Positions 34,301 to 44,058 are shown, counted from the stretch's first letter. The stretch is 64,000 bases of DNA from Agarivorans sp. Toyoura001 (GCF_005405585.1 NZ_BJEQ01000001.1:558001-622000); one strand, 5' to 3'. Program-made: numbers and translations. Notes: generated from the letters alone by a model not told the origin.

Positions 34301-36499
34301 TTAGCTAGCTTTAAACTTGCGTCGCCAGGCATGTAACAAAGGTTCGGTATAACCGCTAGGCTGCTCACACCCTTTAAACACCAAATCTAAAGCTGCTTGA
34401 TAAGCAAAACTACTCTGCGCCTTACCAGCCATATTTAAATACAGCGGATCACCTGCATTTTGCTGGTCAACCAAGTTAGCAATAACTTCAAAACGCTGCT
34501 TAACTAAACTTTCACTCACCACCCCATGCTTTAACCAGTTAGCCACATGCTGGCTAGAGATACGCAAGGTGGCTCGGTCTTCCATTAGGCCCACACCGTT
34601 AATGTCTGGCACTTTTGAGCACCCCACACCTTGCTCAACCCAGCGAACCACATAACCCAAAATACCTTGTATATTGTTATCTAGTTCTGCAATAAGCTGT
34701 TGTTCAGACCAATCTGTTTGCTCGGCCAATGGCGGAGTCAGTAAATCAGCTAGGCGCTGAGTACTGTGTTGTTCTAGATGCTGGGCAAGTTGCTGCTGAA
34801 CAGAAAACACATCCACCTGATGATAGTGAATCGCATGTAAAGTTGCTGCAGTAGGCGACGGTACCCAAGCGGTGCTAGCACCACTTTGTGGGTGAGCTTG
34901 CTTAGCTTGCATCATAGCGGCCATCATTTCAGGCATCGCCCACATACCTTTACCTATTTGTGCTTTACCTTGTAAACCGCATGCTAAACCTGCTTCTACG
35001 TTGTTTAACTCGTAAGCTTTAATCCAAGCGCTTTCTTTAATCTCACCTTTTGGCACCATCGCTGCTGCGTGCATACTGGTATGAATTTCATCACCGGTTC
35101 TGTCTAGGAAACCGGTATTAATAAATACCACCCGTTGGTTTGCCTCGGCAATACATGCCCGTAAGTTTACGCTGGTGCGGCGCTCTTCATCCATAATGCC
35201 AAGTTTGATGGTATTAGTCGCTAAACCTAAAAACTCCTCAACCGCGCCAAATACCTGATTACTAAAAGCGACTTCTTCAGGGCCATGCATTTTAGGTTTT
35301 ACAATATAAATAGAGCCTTCGCGCGAGTTGCGATAAGGGCTATTACCAAGCAAATCATGTTTACCAATTAAGCTAGTAAATACGGCGTCAAGCAGCCCTT
35401 CTGGCACTTCATTACCATCGGCGTCGAGCAGTAAATCACTATTCATTAAATGGCCAACATTGCGCACAAACATAAGTGAGCGGCCACTTAAGCTAAAACC
35501 GTGGCCTTGGCTGTTAACATAGTGGCGATTTGGCTCTAACTCTCTAGTGATGGTTTGGCCATTTTTACTGAGGGATTCACGTAAACTGCCACGCATTAAT
35601 CCTAGCCAGTTTTTATATACCTCGACTTTATCTTCAGCATCAACCGCCGCGATAGAATCTTCACAGTCCATAATAGTGGTTAGCGCGGATTCTAAAACGA
35701 TATCTTTAACATTGGCACTATCTTGCTCACCAATTTGATGCTCAGCATCAAATTGAATTTCAATATGAAGGCCATGATGTTGCAACAAAATAACACTTGG
35801 CTGTTCAGCATCTCCCTGAAAACCCGCTAATTGAGACGCTTCAGCTAAGGTAGTGTTAGAGCCATCTTTTAGGCTCACTAACAAGCCGCCTGATAATACA
35901 CTGTAGCGTGTGGCGTCGGCATGGCTACCGTGAGCAAGCGGGCAATGTTGGTCGAGCAAAGCGCGACCATAAGCAATAACGGCGGCACCGCGTTGTGAGT
36001 TATAACTGCTACCAGGTGCCAACTCCCCGCTTCGGTCAATAGCGTCTGTACCGTACAGTGCGTCGTATAAACTCCCCCAACGAGCATTGGCTGCATTAAG
36101 GGCATAACGCGCATTCATAACCGGCACCACTAATTGAGGGCCGGCTAACAAGGCTAATTCTCGGTCGACTTTTGAGGTGCTTAGGGTCACATTTTCAGGA
36201 GCATCAACTAAATAGGCAATATCGCTTAAAAACTGTTGATAAAGGTTGGCATCAAACGGGGCTGGATGCTGTTGGTGCCATTGGTCTATTTGGGCTTGTA
36301 GCTGTTCACGCTTAGCAAGCAAAGACTTGTTTTTAGGTATGAAGTGTTGCAGATAGCTTTCTAAACTTGACCAAAACGAGGCTTGGTCAACACCGGTTTC
36401 TGGCAGTACGTCCTGGTTAATAAACTGGTACAGCAAGTTAGATACTTGGAAGTGTTCCAGCTTGTGGTAGCTTGATGCCGCAGTGGTCGGTTTAGTCAT
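34301..36499 (-). CDS. glcB: Malate synthase G
   Basis: 732 aa, in line with E. coli malate synthase G (723). It condenses glyoxylate with acetyl-CoA to malate, letting cells grow on glycolate, acetate or allantoin-derived glyoxylate. Diagnostic segments include [86 protein letters not shown] and [11 protein letters not shown]. No isocitrate lyase is adjacent, so the gene is separate from a classic aceBA unit. It is monocistronic with its own terminator. Confidence 0.95.
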   Translation of the reverse strand: MTKPTTAASSYHKLEHFQVSNLLYQFINQDVLPETGVDQASFWSSLESYLQHFIPKNKSLLAKREQLQAQIDQWHQQHPAPFDANLYQQFLSDIAYLVDAPENVTLSTSKVDRELALLAGPQLVVPVMNARYALNAANARWGSLYDALYGTDAIDRSGELAPGSSYNSQRGAAVIAYGRALLDQHCPLAHGSHADATRYSVLSGGLLVSLKDGSNTTLAEASQLAGFQGDAEQPSVILLQHHGLHIEIQFDAEHQIGEQDSANVKDIVLESALTTIMDCEDSIAAVDAEDKVEVYKNWLGLMRGSLRESLSKNGQTITRELEPNRHYVNSQGHGFSLSGRSLMFVRNVGHLMNSDLLLDADGNEVPEGLLDAVFTSLIGKHDLLGNSPYRNSREGSIYIVKPKMHGPEEVAFSNQVFGAVEEFLGLATNTIKLGIMDEERRTSVNLRACIAEANQRVVFINTGFLDRTGDEIHTSMHAAAMVPKGEIKESAWIKAYELNNVEAGLACGLQGKAQIGKGMWAMPEMMAAMMQAKQAHPQSGASTAWVPSPTAATLHAIHYHQVDVFSVQQQLAQHLEQHSTQRLADLLTPPLAEQTDWSEQQLIAELDNNIQGILGYVVRWVEQGVGCSKVPDINGVGLMEDRATLRISSQHVANWLKHGVVSESLVKQRFEVIANLVDQQNAGDPLYLNMAGKAQSSFAYQAALDLVFKGCEQPSGYTEPLLHAWRRKFKAS

Positions 36500-36794
36500 C
36501 CAATTGTCCCTTATTTTATAGTTATTATGTGTTGCACGATGGATTCAACCTCGCGCTTTAATTCATGTTACCCTTAGTTTCTTGCAGCAGGTTCGAAGCT
36601 CGACCTACAATAATTGTCAGATTAGCATCCCATATAAGGGCCTAGATAAACAATTGGCCAAACGTAGCATTTGCAATCATACAACTCTTTGATAGTATTT
36701 TTCAAACACTTGTTTGAACTGAATTACCAATTACAGTTTAATAATGTAAACCAGAGTAAACAGGGCTTAGTTTACCTATTAAAGAGGCAAGGAT

Positions 36795-37712
36795 TTGCTG
36801 GCATTTATTTCTCGATTCTCAACACAGTTACTGGCTAGCTGCGTATTAGTAGGTTTTGCCCTACCTAACTTTTCAAATGCTTTATTACCCTTATTACCCG
36901 CGGTATTGTTTTTTCTGATGCTGCTCACCATTGTTAGCCTCAACATTAAAACTCTGGTAACCGACTTAGCTCAAGCCTCTGTTTGGTTGTACGCTGTTTG
37001 GCATACGTTTGGCGTTACCATTTTGATCATGACGTTAGCGTGGTTACTTAATATTGATAGCAAACTCTACCTCGCCATTGCCGCTACTTGCGCAACCGGT
37101 TCCTTATTTGCCAGCCCGGCTATTGTGCGGTCCTTAGGGTTAGATGCGCAGCGCTGTATGGCCATGACCATTGCCTCAACCTTGCTGATGCCTTTGGTAT
37201 TGCTACTCAACGGCTGGCTGTTTAGTCGCTTTAACGGCAATGAGCAGTTACAGCTTGATATGCAAACCTATAGTCTGCGTTTAGCTATCTTTATTGTTTT
37301 GCCCATCATGATCAGTTTGTTAGTCCACAAGCTACTAAAACAAAGTTTGATTGAACAAGCTTTAAAGCAAATTCGCCCGTTTACCATCGTGTTAGTGTTT
37401 TTCTTTCCTTTAGGTTTGATGGGAGCTTTTAGAGAAATATTCGATGAAACTCCCAGTAAAGCACTGGAATATTTGCTCATTGCCAGCGGGGTGTGCCTAG
37501 TATTGTTTATCAGTAGTTTTTTGCTGTATTACCGACAAGGAAAAAACCTAGCGATTATCAGTGCCATTACCGCAACCAACCGCAATGTATTGCTAACCTA
37601 CAGCATTACTGGCAGCTTTTTAGGCTTAGAATACATGATATACATGGGCGCAATTCAATTGCCTATTTATCTCTTGCCAATGCTGGTGAAACTGGCAGTT
37701 CACCCCAGCTAA
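36795..37712 (+). CDS. Bile acid:sodium symporter (BASS)-like membrane protein
   Basis: A 305-aa protein from a TTG start behind AAGAGG, with about nine to ten hydrophobic segments (LLPLLPAVLFFLMLLTIVSL, WHTFGVTILIMTLAWLL, LAIAATCATGSLFASPAIV, FTIVLVFFFPLGLMG). Overall shape and the CATGSLFASPAIV and AITATNRNVLLTYS segments resemble the BASS superfamily of sodium-coupled importers. Likeness is moderate, and the AEC family is an alternative. It is 40 nt upstream of phhB on the same strand; a functional link is not evident. Confidence 0.6.
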   Translation: MLAFISRFSTQLLASCVLVGFALPNFSNALLPLLPAVLFFLMLLTIVSLNIKTLVTDLAQASVWLYAVWHTFGVTILIMTLAWLLNIDSKLYLAIAATCATGSLFASPAIVRSLGLDAQRCMAMTIASTLLMPLVLLLNGWLFSRFNGNEQLQLDMQTYSLRLAIFIVLPIMISLLVHKLLKQSLIEQALKQIRPFTIVLVFFFPLGLMGAFREIFDETPSKALEYLLIASGVCLVLFISSFLLYYRQGKNLAIISAITATNRNVLLTYSITGSFLGLEYMIYMGAIQLPIYLLPMLVKLAVHPS

Positions 37713-37752
37713 TCTAGGCTAAATAGAAGTGTGATTGATTTAGGAAGATACT

Positions 37753-38052
37753 ATGAGTGATGAACAAGCCTTAAGTCCTTCGGCTATTCAAATGGCATTA
37801 AAACATTTACCTGACTGGCAATTTAACAACAATAGCATTGAAAACAGCTACCGTTTTAAAGATTTTGTACAAGCATTTGAGTTTATGGGCCATGTCGCTG
37901 ACTACGCCGAACAACAAAACCATCATCCGGATTGGAGTAATTGCTACAACCGCGTCAATATCGCACTCACCACTCATGAGTTAGGCGGAGTAAGCGAGCG
38001 AGATTTTAAATTGGCCACATTGATCGAAGAGCTTTACCAAAAATATTATTGA
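37753..38052 (+). CDS. phhB: Pterin-4a-carbinolamine dehydratase
   Basis: 99 aa. It dehydrates 4a-hydroxytetrahydrobiopterin, recycling the pterin cofactor of phenylalanine hydroxylase. The family signature is HHPDWSNCYNRVNIALTTHE, with the catalytic His pair and Trp, followed by GGVSERDFKLA. Length is typical. Phenylalanine hydroxylase (phhA) is not in this window, so the gene may act alone or serve a distant phhA. The stop codon lies inside a hairpin shared with the convergent YHS gene. Confidence 0.92.
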   Translation: MSDEQALSPSAIQMALKHLPDWQFNNNSIENSYRFKDFVQAFEFMGHVADYAEQQNHHPDWSNCYNRVNIALTTHELGGVSERDFKLATLIEELYQKYY

Positions 38053-38083
38053 GCCATCGAAGTGCTGGGCTTCAATGGCTCAA
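38049..38083 (-). terminator. Hairpin between phhB and the YHS gene
   Basis: TTGAGCCAT (38049-38057) pairs with ATGGCTCAA (38075-38083), with GAA/TTC pairs inside. On the minus strand it is followed by an AT-rich tract ATAATATTTTT. Probably ends the YHS transcript. Confidence 0.55.
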
Positions 38084-38089
38084 AAAAGA

Positions 38090-38563
38090 TTATAGTTTGG
38101 CAGCATCAATCGGCTTAATCTCTGGCCAATGTTGATTAGCATCCACAATCAGCTCGTTAGTATTTTCTAACCAACGTTGTTGCACTTTTTTATCTAAGTT
38201 TAGATAAAGCTTTCCATCAACAATTTTCCAGGCCGTAGGGTCAGTTTCAAACTTTTTCTCCATGGCTACACCAAAGGCACAGTAACCACCATACTGAGGC
38301 GCGAATTTAGCAGGGTCTTCTTTAAATGCGTCCCGATTGCTAGCGCTAGCAAAATGGTAAATAGCATTGTTATGACTCGCAGTAAAATCACCAGAACCTT
38401 GAGTTGGTTGGCCACTAACAAAGTATGCAACGGGGTCGTAACCTTGTATCGCTAAATCGTTGCTATCTACGCTCATTCCAATATCTGCAGCTGCGCTCAC
38501 GCCACTAAATGCCAATGCTGTTACTAAGGTGGTATTTCTGATTAGGGCTTTCAAACTGTTCAT
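38090..38563 (-). CDS. Exported YHS domain protein
   Basis: A 157-aa protein with a signal peptide (LVTALAFSGVSAAAD) and a YHS domain: DLAIQGYDPVAYFVSGQPTQGS, IYHFASASNRDAFKEDPAKFAPQYGGYCAFGVAMEKKFETDPTAW. YHS domains are thought to bind metal, and similar proteins are periplasmic. The Cys in GGYCAFG and the Tyr/His residues are kept. It is divergent from an AraC gene at 38678, which may control it. Confidence 0.88.
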   Translation of the reverse strand: MNSLKALIRNTTLVTALAFSGVSAAADIGMSVDSNDLAIQGYDPVAYFVSGQPTQGSGDFTASHNNAIYHFASASNRDAFKEDPAKFAPQYGGYCAFGVAMEKKFETDPTAWKIVDGKLYLNLDKKVQQRWLENTNELIVDANQHWPEIKPIDAAKL

Positions 38564-38677
38564 TTTATTTCTCCATAAATTAACCGCTAACTGCGATAGT
38601 GAAAATTTAACCGCTTAGTCCGGTCTGTTGGGATACAATCGTCCGCTTGTTGGTGCGAAAAGTACGGAGTGTTATTG

Positions 38678-39517
38678 ATGGACCAATTATCTGGCTTGCT
38701 AAGGCAGTTCTCTGTTACTGCTGGTGTTTTTTATTCAGGCCAATTATGTGGCTTATCTGATGTGGAAACCGGTGATGACTTAGTGGGTCATATTCATGTG
38801 TTGAACCAAGGTAAATTAAGCATTCTGCAAGCCAATAAAAAAATCGAAGTGACTCAGCCCAGTTTGGTGTTTTTTCCTAAACCGCTTGCACATCGTTTAT
38901 TGGTTGATTCAGAACAACCCGCAGAACTAGTGTGCGCAACCATAAGATATGGGAATGCTAACAGTAGCCCTTTAGCCAACGCCCTCCCAAAGCAAATAGT
39001 ATTGCCGCTAGCTGAACACCCACAGTTTTCAAAAACTATCGATTTACTATTTAGTGAAGCCTTTCAGCCTGCCGATGGCTCATTGGTGATTATGGACCGC
39101 TTAGTAGAGGTGCTAATTAGCTTATTGCTGCGCTACAGCGTTAATAAGCAAAACCTTGATACTGGCCTATTAGCCGGGTTAATACATCCTAAGCTCAGCC
39201 TAGCATTGGCTTTATTACATGAAGACCCAAGTAAAACGTATCCCTTAGAGACTCTATCCCACGCTGCAGCCATGTCTCGCACTAGCTTCATTGAAACCTT
39301 TACTAAAGTAATTGGCAGCTCACCGGGGGATTACCTGGTAGATTGGAAGATTCACCACGCTCAGCAACTACTAAAACAAGGTAAAAGCATAGCGTGGGTA
39401 GCATCGTCTGTTGGCTACCAAAGCTTATCGGGATTTAACCGAGCTTTTCGCAGTAAAACCCAAATGTCACCTAAACAATGGTTAGACGGCCAAAATCTCA
39501 AGCATGCTGCTAGCTAA
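38678..39517 (+). CDS. AraC family regulator with cupin sensor domain
   Basis: A 279-aa protein. The N-terminal cupin-like domain (HIHVLNQGKLSILQANKKIEV, LVFFPKPLAHRLL) resembles the AraC-binding-like cupin_6 group. The C-terminal AraC domain has LETLSHAAAMSRTSFIETFTKVIGSSPGDYL and SIAWVASSVGYQSLSGFNRAFRSKTQMSPKQWL. In-frame GTG (38669) and TTG (38675) precede the ATG, but ACGGAG at 38664-38669 is best spaced for the ATG at 38678. It overlaps the convergent uracil-DNA glycosylase-like gene by 8 nt at the 3' end. Related regulators often control a neighbouring oxidoreductase; the YHS gene is the divergent neighbour here. Confidence 0.87.
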   Translation: MDQLSGLLRQFSVTAGVFYSGQLCGLSDVETGDDLVGHIHVLNQGKLSILQANKKIEVTQPSLVFFPKPLAHRLLVDSEQPAELVCATIRYGNANSSPLANALPKQIVLPLAEHPQFSKTIDLLFSEAFQPADGSLVIMDRLVEVLISLLLRYSVNKQNLDTGLLAGLIHPKLSLALALLHEDPSKTYPLETLSHAAAMSRTSFIETFTKVIGSSPGDYLVDWKIHHAQQLLKQGKSIAWVASSVGYQSLSGFNRAFRSKTQMSPKQWLDGQNLKHAAS

Positions 39518-40109
39518 GCGCCAGCTTTGCTAGTGCATTTTGTAACTGAGGAACTAAAGACTGCTCAAACCAAGGGTTGTTCGCTATCCAATGCCGGTTG
39601 CGTGGTGAAGGATGGGGCAAAGGCCATAAGGCCTGCTTATTGTAATATGCAAAATTAGCCACATTTTCGGTTAACGATGTTTTACTGGGTGTATTCAAAT
39701 ACAAGGCTTGCGCATATTGGCCAATTAATAAGGTAAGTTCTATATTAGGCAGCTCTGCCAATACCCGTTTATGCCAAGTGTCAAAACACAGTTTAGGTGG
39801 CGGTAAATCACCTTGTTTTCCTTTCCCCGGATAACAAAATGCAGCCGGAACAATAGCCACCTTTTGGGGGTTGTAGAATATCTCTTTATCTAGGTTAAGC
39901 CACTGGCGTAGTCGATCACCACTCATATCATCCCAAGGTATGCCACTTCTATGAACCTTGCTGCCCGGTGCCTGACCAATGATCAACAAACGAGCTTCAG
40001 GACTCGCTTGAATAACTGGCCGAGGATCAAGCTGAGCTTTACACAAGGTGCAGGCCCTTACTTGCTCAAGTAAAGGCACCAAGTTATTTTTTCGATCAGC
40101 GCTGATCAT
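39510..40109 (-). CDS. Uracil-DNA glycosylase superfamily protein
   Basis: About 199 aa with the UDG fold motifs: LLIIGQAPGSKVHRSGIPWDD (motif A, GQAPG) and LPHPSPRNRHW (motif B, HPSPRN). The N-terminal CTLCKAQL carries a CxxC but not the complete four-Cys iron-sulfur set of family 4. This matches the group annotated as uracil-DNA glycosylase family protein whose real substrate is often untested. A GTG at 40118 is in frame; the ATG at 40109 is preferred for its spacing to AGGTGA. It follows tas by about 12 nt on the same strand, likely co-transcribed. Confidence 0.78.
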   Translation of the reverse strand: MISADRKNNLVPLLEQVRACTLCKAQLDPRPVIQASPEARLLIIGQAPGSKVHRSGIPWDDMSGDRLRQWLNLDKEIFYNPQKVAIVPAAFCYPGKGKQGDLPPPKLCFDTWHKRVLAELPNIELTLLIGQYAQALYLNTPSKTSLTENVANFAYYNKQALWPLPHPSPRNRHWIANNPWFEQSLVPQLQNALAKLALS

Positions 40110-40121
40110 CTCACTCACCTA

Positions 40122-41165
40122 TTAAGGACAAGGAATACGAAACTCGTCGCCAATTTCCTGAAGGCGCCGCTCAAGTTCATCAGAGATCACTACTTGAGTG
40201 CTCGATAAGTTTTCTTTTAACTGCGCTAAGGAAGTGGCACCAATAATGTTAGAACCAACAAAGCTACGCTGATTAACAAATGCCAGTGCGAGTTGAACGG
40301 GGCTTAACTTAAACTCACGTGCCACATCTACATAACACTGAATAGCCCCTTCGGCGATATCGCTTCCGTAACGGGCAAAACGTTTATAAATAGTTAAACG
40401 CGCCCCCTCTGGCCACTGATTATTTAAATATTTACCGCTTAGTGCACCAAATGCTAATGGCGAATAAGCCAATAGAGGTAAGTTTTCACGGTGAGAGACT
40501 TCAGCCAAGTTGATTTCGAAACTACGATTTAGCAAATTATAAGGGTTCTGGATCGACACGATCTTAGGCAGGTTGTGCTTCTCAGCTAGCTGAACATATC
40601 GCATTGCTCCCCAAGGCGTTTCGTTTGAGATCCCCAAATATCTTACCTTGCCGGATTTAACGAGATCAGCCAAAGCCTCTAAGGTTTCGATGATCGGTGT
40701 TTGAGCGGCGTCTTCTTGGTGTTGATAATTCAGTTGACCAAAAAAGTTAGTCGCGCGATCTGGCCAATGCACCTGATATAAATCTAAATAATCTGTCTGT
40801 AGTCGGTTTAATGAATCTTCTACTGCTTGGTGAATACCATTCCAAGTTAAGCTCATATCGTTGCGAATGTAGCCACCGCGGTCACTCTTAGAGGGGGCAG
40901 CCACTTTAGATGCCAAAACAACCTCATCTCGGCAATCCCGTTGAGCGAAGTATTTGCCAATCATGGTTTCCGTAGCACCTTGAGTGCTTTGCTGCGGAGG
41001 AACCGGATACATCTCAGCAGTGTCGATAAAATTAACACCATTTGCTAAGGCGTAATCCAACTGAGCAAAGGCATCAGCTTGAGAATTTTGCTCACCCCAG
41101 GTCATGGTTCCTAGGCATATTTCACTCACATTTAAATTTGAGTCGCCGAGTTGACGATATTTCAT
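40122..41165 (-). CDS. tas: Aldo/keto reductase Tas
   Basis: 347 aa, close to E. coli Tas (346), an NADP(H)-dependent aldo-keto reductase of (beta/alpha)8 fold whose natural substrate is unknown. Catalytic tetrad positions are visible: Asp and Tyr in NFIDTAEMYPVPP, Lys in VVLASKVAAP and His in YLDLYQVHWPD. Also visible are the Tas-type GNxxQ-like FFGQLNYQHQED, and NIIGATSLAQLKENL for the cofactor. An upstream ATG at 41222 adds 19 residues, but AGAGGAAC is correctly spaced for the ATG at 41165, which opens with the family start MKYRQLGDSNLNVSEI. Confidence 0.92.
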   Translation of the reverse strand: MKYRQLGDSNLNVSEICLGTMTWGEQNSQADAFAQLDYALANGVNFIDTAEMYPVPPQQSTQGATETMIGKYFAQRDCRDEVVLASKVAAPSKSDRGGYIRNDMSLTWNGIHQAVEDSLNRLQTDYLDLYQVHWPDRATNFFGQLNYQHQEDAAQTPIIETLEALADLVKSGKVRYLGISNETPWGAMRYVQLAEKHNLPKIVSIQNPYNLLNRSFEINLAEVSHRENLPLLAYSPLAFGALSGKYLNNQWPEGARLTIYKRFARYGSDIAEGAIQCYVDVAREFKLSPVQLALAFVNQRSFVGSNIIGATSLAQLKENLSSTQVVISDELERRLQEIGDEFRIPCP

Positions 41166-41377
41166 AGTTTGTTCCTCTAAAGATCTTACCCATTGCTTTC
41201 TTGCAATTTTTATCAACAGCAAAAACTGTCTTTTTTTTGTACAAAAATCTACTGCAATTGGAGCTAGGTCAATTTTTCTTTAAAATTTAACACCATATTG
41301 GTGATCTAGTTGCTACTTCTTTACTGTTTTTTTAGTTACTATGGCGTTATGCGACTTAACAAGTTAATGGAGTAATT

Positions 41378-42745
41378 GTGCAAAGAGCATCAATATTTAT
41401 ATTACTTTTCTGGTGTGTGAGTACAGTTGCCACTGCGGCCAACGTCACAGTGCATTATAAAAGTATCACTAACAACTATGATGGTTGGGGTCTTCACATC
41501 TGGGCTGGCGAAGAAATGGTTAATGGCAAAGAAGTAGGTGCCAGAACCGATTTTCGCTTGCGTAAAGGTACAACCCCTGCCGATCCACTAATGCCAAGCA
41601 AGTTTGACGACTTCGGTGTGGCATTTACTATTCCTGTTCGCCCTGATGCGAAACAGTTTTCTTACACTTTAACTAACGGTGAACTTCACCATATGAAAGT
41701 TGAAGAGTGGAAGTGGATTAAAAGTAAACACGGTATGGATATTTGGATTGTAGAAAAAGATCCAAAAATCTACACGGGTCTTCCTAGACAATTCGCTAAT
41801 AATGCTAAAACAGCGACAGCGAAAAAGACCACTACCCCACCTAAAGCTAAAACTGTGTTGCCGCCACCGGTACCTAAAGTAAAAGCAACAACGACTACCG
41901 CTAAAGCTAAAGTAGCGCCAAAACCAAAACCGAAAGCAAAATCAGTAGCTAAGAGTTCTGGTCCAAGCCCTGAAATGAAGCGCACGTTAGCGGTATTAAA
42001 AGACGATTTAACGAAAAAGAATCGTAGTATTAATAAGTTGCAATCGGCACTTAATGATACTCAAAAAATCAACCAACGTTTGCAGAATGACTTAAATAGC
42101 AAACTAATTGATTACCAAGCGTTGTTACAGCTTAACGATAAGATCAGTAATGAGAACCGTACTTTAACTGCATCTAACCAAAGTTTGTACAGCCAAGTAG
42201 AGCAAGCTGGTAGCAGTAATGCTGAAGCTCAACTACTTGAGCGTAACCAACAGCTAGAGAATCAACTGGCTGGTGTAAACGAGCAAATATTAGGTCTTCA
42301 AAAAACAATTTCTGAGAATACTGGTAATTCAGAGCAACAGAAACAGTTACAAGACCAATTCAACCAAATGCAGACTCAGCGTGACGAATTACGTGACCAA
42401 AACAATAAGCTAAGTGCTCATATTGTTGAATTGGTGCAACGTACCGAAGACGCAGGTCAACCAGAACAATCAGGCATTGCCTGGTGGTTATTTGGCGCTG
42501 TGGTTGCGGTATTAGTAGCACTTATAGGTTTAGTATTCTTTGCCACAAGCAAACGCCATAAAGATCTTCAGTTAGATATGGAAGATGCGTTAAAACGTAA
42601 AGAAGAAGAAATTAAAACAGAGAAAATCTACGCAGCAGCCGCTAACGAAAAACTTCGTAAGGTATTGCATGGAGAAGCTCAGCAACGCAGTTGGTCACCG
42701 TTACCTGACAGCTTGCCAGAGAATCTCAAGAAAGACTCTGCATAA
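41378..42745 (+). CDS. CBM41-like domain on a coiled-coil, single-pass membrane protein
   Basis: A 455-aa protein from a GTG start. Residues 1-20 are a signal peptide (ending ATA). Residues ~22-115 resemble a CBM41/pullulanase-type starch-binding domain (NVTVHYKSITNNYDGWGLHIW). Residues ~115-190 form an Ala/Lys/Pro/Thr linker, ~190-345 a long coiled coil, 367-390 a transmembrane helix (WWLFGAVVAVLVALIGLVFFA), and the last 65 a charged helical cytoplasmic tail. There is no catalytic domain. It would hold an alpha-glucan-binding domain in the periplasm on a long stalk with a cytoplasmic tail, which suggests sensing or scaffolding. It is monocistronic with a terminator. The function is unknown. 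Confidence 0.8.
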   Translation: MQRASIFILLFWCVSTVATAANVTVHYKSITNNYDGWGLHIWAGEEMVNGKEVGARTDFRLRKGTTPADPLMPSKFDDFGVAFTIPVRPDAKQFSYTLTNGELHHMKVEEWKWIKSKHGMDIWIVEKDPKIYTGLPRQFANNAKTATAKKTTTPPKAKTVLPPPVPKVKATTTTAKAKVAPKPKPKAKSVAKSSGPSPEMKRTLAVLKDDLTKKNRSINKLQSALNDTQKINQRLQNDLNSKLIDYQALLQLNDKISNENRTLTASNQSLYSQVEQAGSSNAEAQLLERNQQLENQLAGVNEQILGLQKTISENTGNSEQQKQLQDQFNQMQTQRDELRDQNNKLSAHIVELVQRTEDAGQPEQSGIAWWLFGAVVAVLVALIGLVFFATSKRHKDLQLDMEDALKRKEEEIKTEKIYAAAANEKLRKVLHGEAQQRSWSPLPDSLPENLKKDSA

Positions 42746-42751
42746 TCAATC

Positions 42752-42778
42752 AAGGCCAGCTTAGCTGGCCTTTTCTTT
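42752..42778 (+). terminator. Terminator after the CBM41-like membrane protein gene
   Basis: A 9-bp perfect stem AAGGCCAGC / GCTGGCCTT with loop TTA, then TTTTCTTT. Confidence 0.9.
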
Positions 42779-42862
42779 ATCTGCTTCACCCAATATCATT
42801 GAGCCTCCCCAACAATTTATCTAGCATGGCAATTAGCAGCCTTGAAAATGGAAGACGTTTGA

Positions 42863-43519
42863 GTGGACTTACATATATTTGATTTAGACGATACCCTTAT
42901 AGCGGGTGATAGTGGAGTGTTGTGGCACCAGTATCTAGTAGAACAAGGTATTGTCACTCAAGCTGGTTTCTTAGCGCAGGATGCCGCAATGATGGAGCAG
43001 TACGCCCAGGGAGAGCTGGCACTTGAAGAATACATCCGTTTTAGCCTCAGTCCTATTCAATCACTTAGCTGTAGTCAAATAGATCAGTTAGTCGAAGACT
43101 TTATACAACAACACATTCGACAGATTATTTACCCTGAAGGTCAAAAGCTAATCGATGCTCTCCTTTATCAGCAACATCAGGTGCTTATTATCTCTGCAAC
43201 GGTAAGCTTTATTGTCAAACAAGTCGCCAAGCAGCTAAGCGTAAAAGACTTTCTAGGGGTAGATTTAAAGCTTAAAAATGGCAGCTATAGCGAACATATA
43301 GACGGTGTTGCCAGCTTTAGAGAAGGTAAAGTAATTCGTTTACTAGAATGGCAGGAAAACAAGCCACAAGCTTACCAGCGTAGCTACTTTTATTCTGATT
43401 CTATTAACGACCGAGCGCTATTGGAACATGTAGACAAGGCCTATGTGGTAAACCCCTGCCCTAAACTAAAACGACTTGCTATGGAGAAATCGTGGTCAAT
43501 GTTGAGTTGGCAACTATAG
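42863..43519 (+). CDS. HAD family phosphatase (HAD-IB, SerB-like)
   Basis: 218 aa from a GTG start behind GGAAGA. It shows all HAD motifs: DLDDTLIAGDSG (motif I, nucleophile Asp and acid Asp), IISATVSFIV (motif II), the Lys in EGKVIRLLEW, and FYSDSINDRALLEHV (motif III/IV). The C1 cap helices and length fit the HAD-IB subgroup with SerB-like phosphatases. The substrate is not identifiable. It is convergent with the bacterioferritin operon. Confidence 0.88.
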   Translation: MDLHIFDLDDTLIAGDSGVLWHQYLVEQGIVTQAGFLAQDAAMMEQYAQGELALEEYIRFSLSPIQSLSCSQIDQLVEDFIQQHIRQIIYPEGQKLIDALLYQQHQVLIISATVSFIVKQVAKQLSVKDFLGVDLKLKNGSYSEHIDGVASFREGKVIRLLEWQENKPQAYQRSYFYSDSINDRALLEHVDKAYVVNPCPKLKRLAMEKSWSMLSWQL

Positions 43520-43541
43520 AAAACATAGTAATGAAACATAC

Positions 43542-43571
43542 AAAAAAGCCGAAAGCATCTGCATTCGGCTT
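43542..43571 (-). terminator. Terminator of the bacterioferritin operon
   Basis: An 8-bp stem AAGCCGAA / TTCGGCTT with a 10-nt loop, followed on the minus strand by TTTTTT; 20 nt past the second bacterioferritin stop. Confidence 0.85.
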
Positions 43572-43590
43572 CTAAATAAAACCAGTAATT

Positions 43591-44058
43591 TTATAGCTGG
43601 CTTTGCATATAATTTTGTAATCCAATCTTATTAATTAAACCAAGCTGTTGTTCCAGCCAGTAAGCATGGTCCATTTCTGTATCGTCAATTAAAGTTTGTA
43701 GCATATTACGCGTTACGTAGTCTTGTTTAGTTTCGCACAAGGCCATCGTTTCTTTCAGCAAGGCGTCGACCTCATATTCAACTTTAAGGTCGTTCTCCAG
43801 CATACTTGGTACATCTTTACCAATGCGTAAAGGCTCACGCTGACTTAAATCAGGAGTACCTTCCAAAAACAAAATTCTCTGGATCAACAACGAAGCATGA
43901 CCTTTCTCATCATCAAACTCATGGTCGATTCGCTCATAGAGCTTATTTAGTCCCCAATCTTCGTACATACGAGAGTGGATAAAGTATTGATCCATTGCTG
44001 TTAGTTCATTCATTAACAGGCGATTTAACGCGTCAATTACTTCACTATTACCCTTCAT
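43591..44058 (-). CDS. bfr: Bacterioferritin subunit with ferroxidase centre, no haem Met
   Basis: 155 aa. By hand alignment with E. coli Bfr, all ferroxidase ligands are present: Glu18 (MNELTAMDQYF), Glu51 and His54 (DDEKGHAS), Glu94 (LLKETMAL) and Glu127/His130 (EMDHAYW). The haem-ligating Met52 is Lys here. It therefore should oxidise Fe(II) in the 24-mer iron store but not bind haem. It overlaps the preceding bfr gene by one base (TAATG), so translation is coupled and the two subunits are likely co-assembled. Confidence 0.9.
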   Translation of the reverse strand: MKGNSEVIDALNRLLMNELTAMDQYFIHSRMYEDWGLNKLYERIDHEFDDEKGHASLLIQRILFLEGTPDLSQREPLRIGKDVPSMLENDLKVEYEVDALLKETMALCETKQDYVTRNMLQTLIDDTEMDHAYWLEQQLGLINKIGLQNYMQSQL

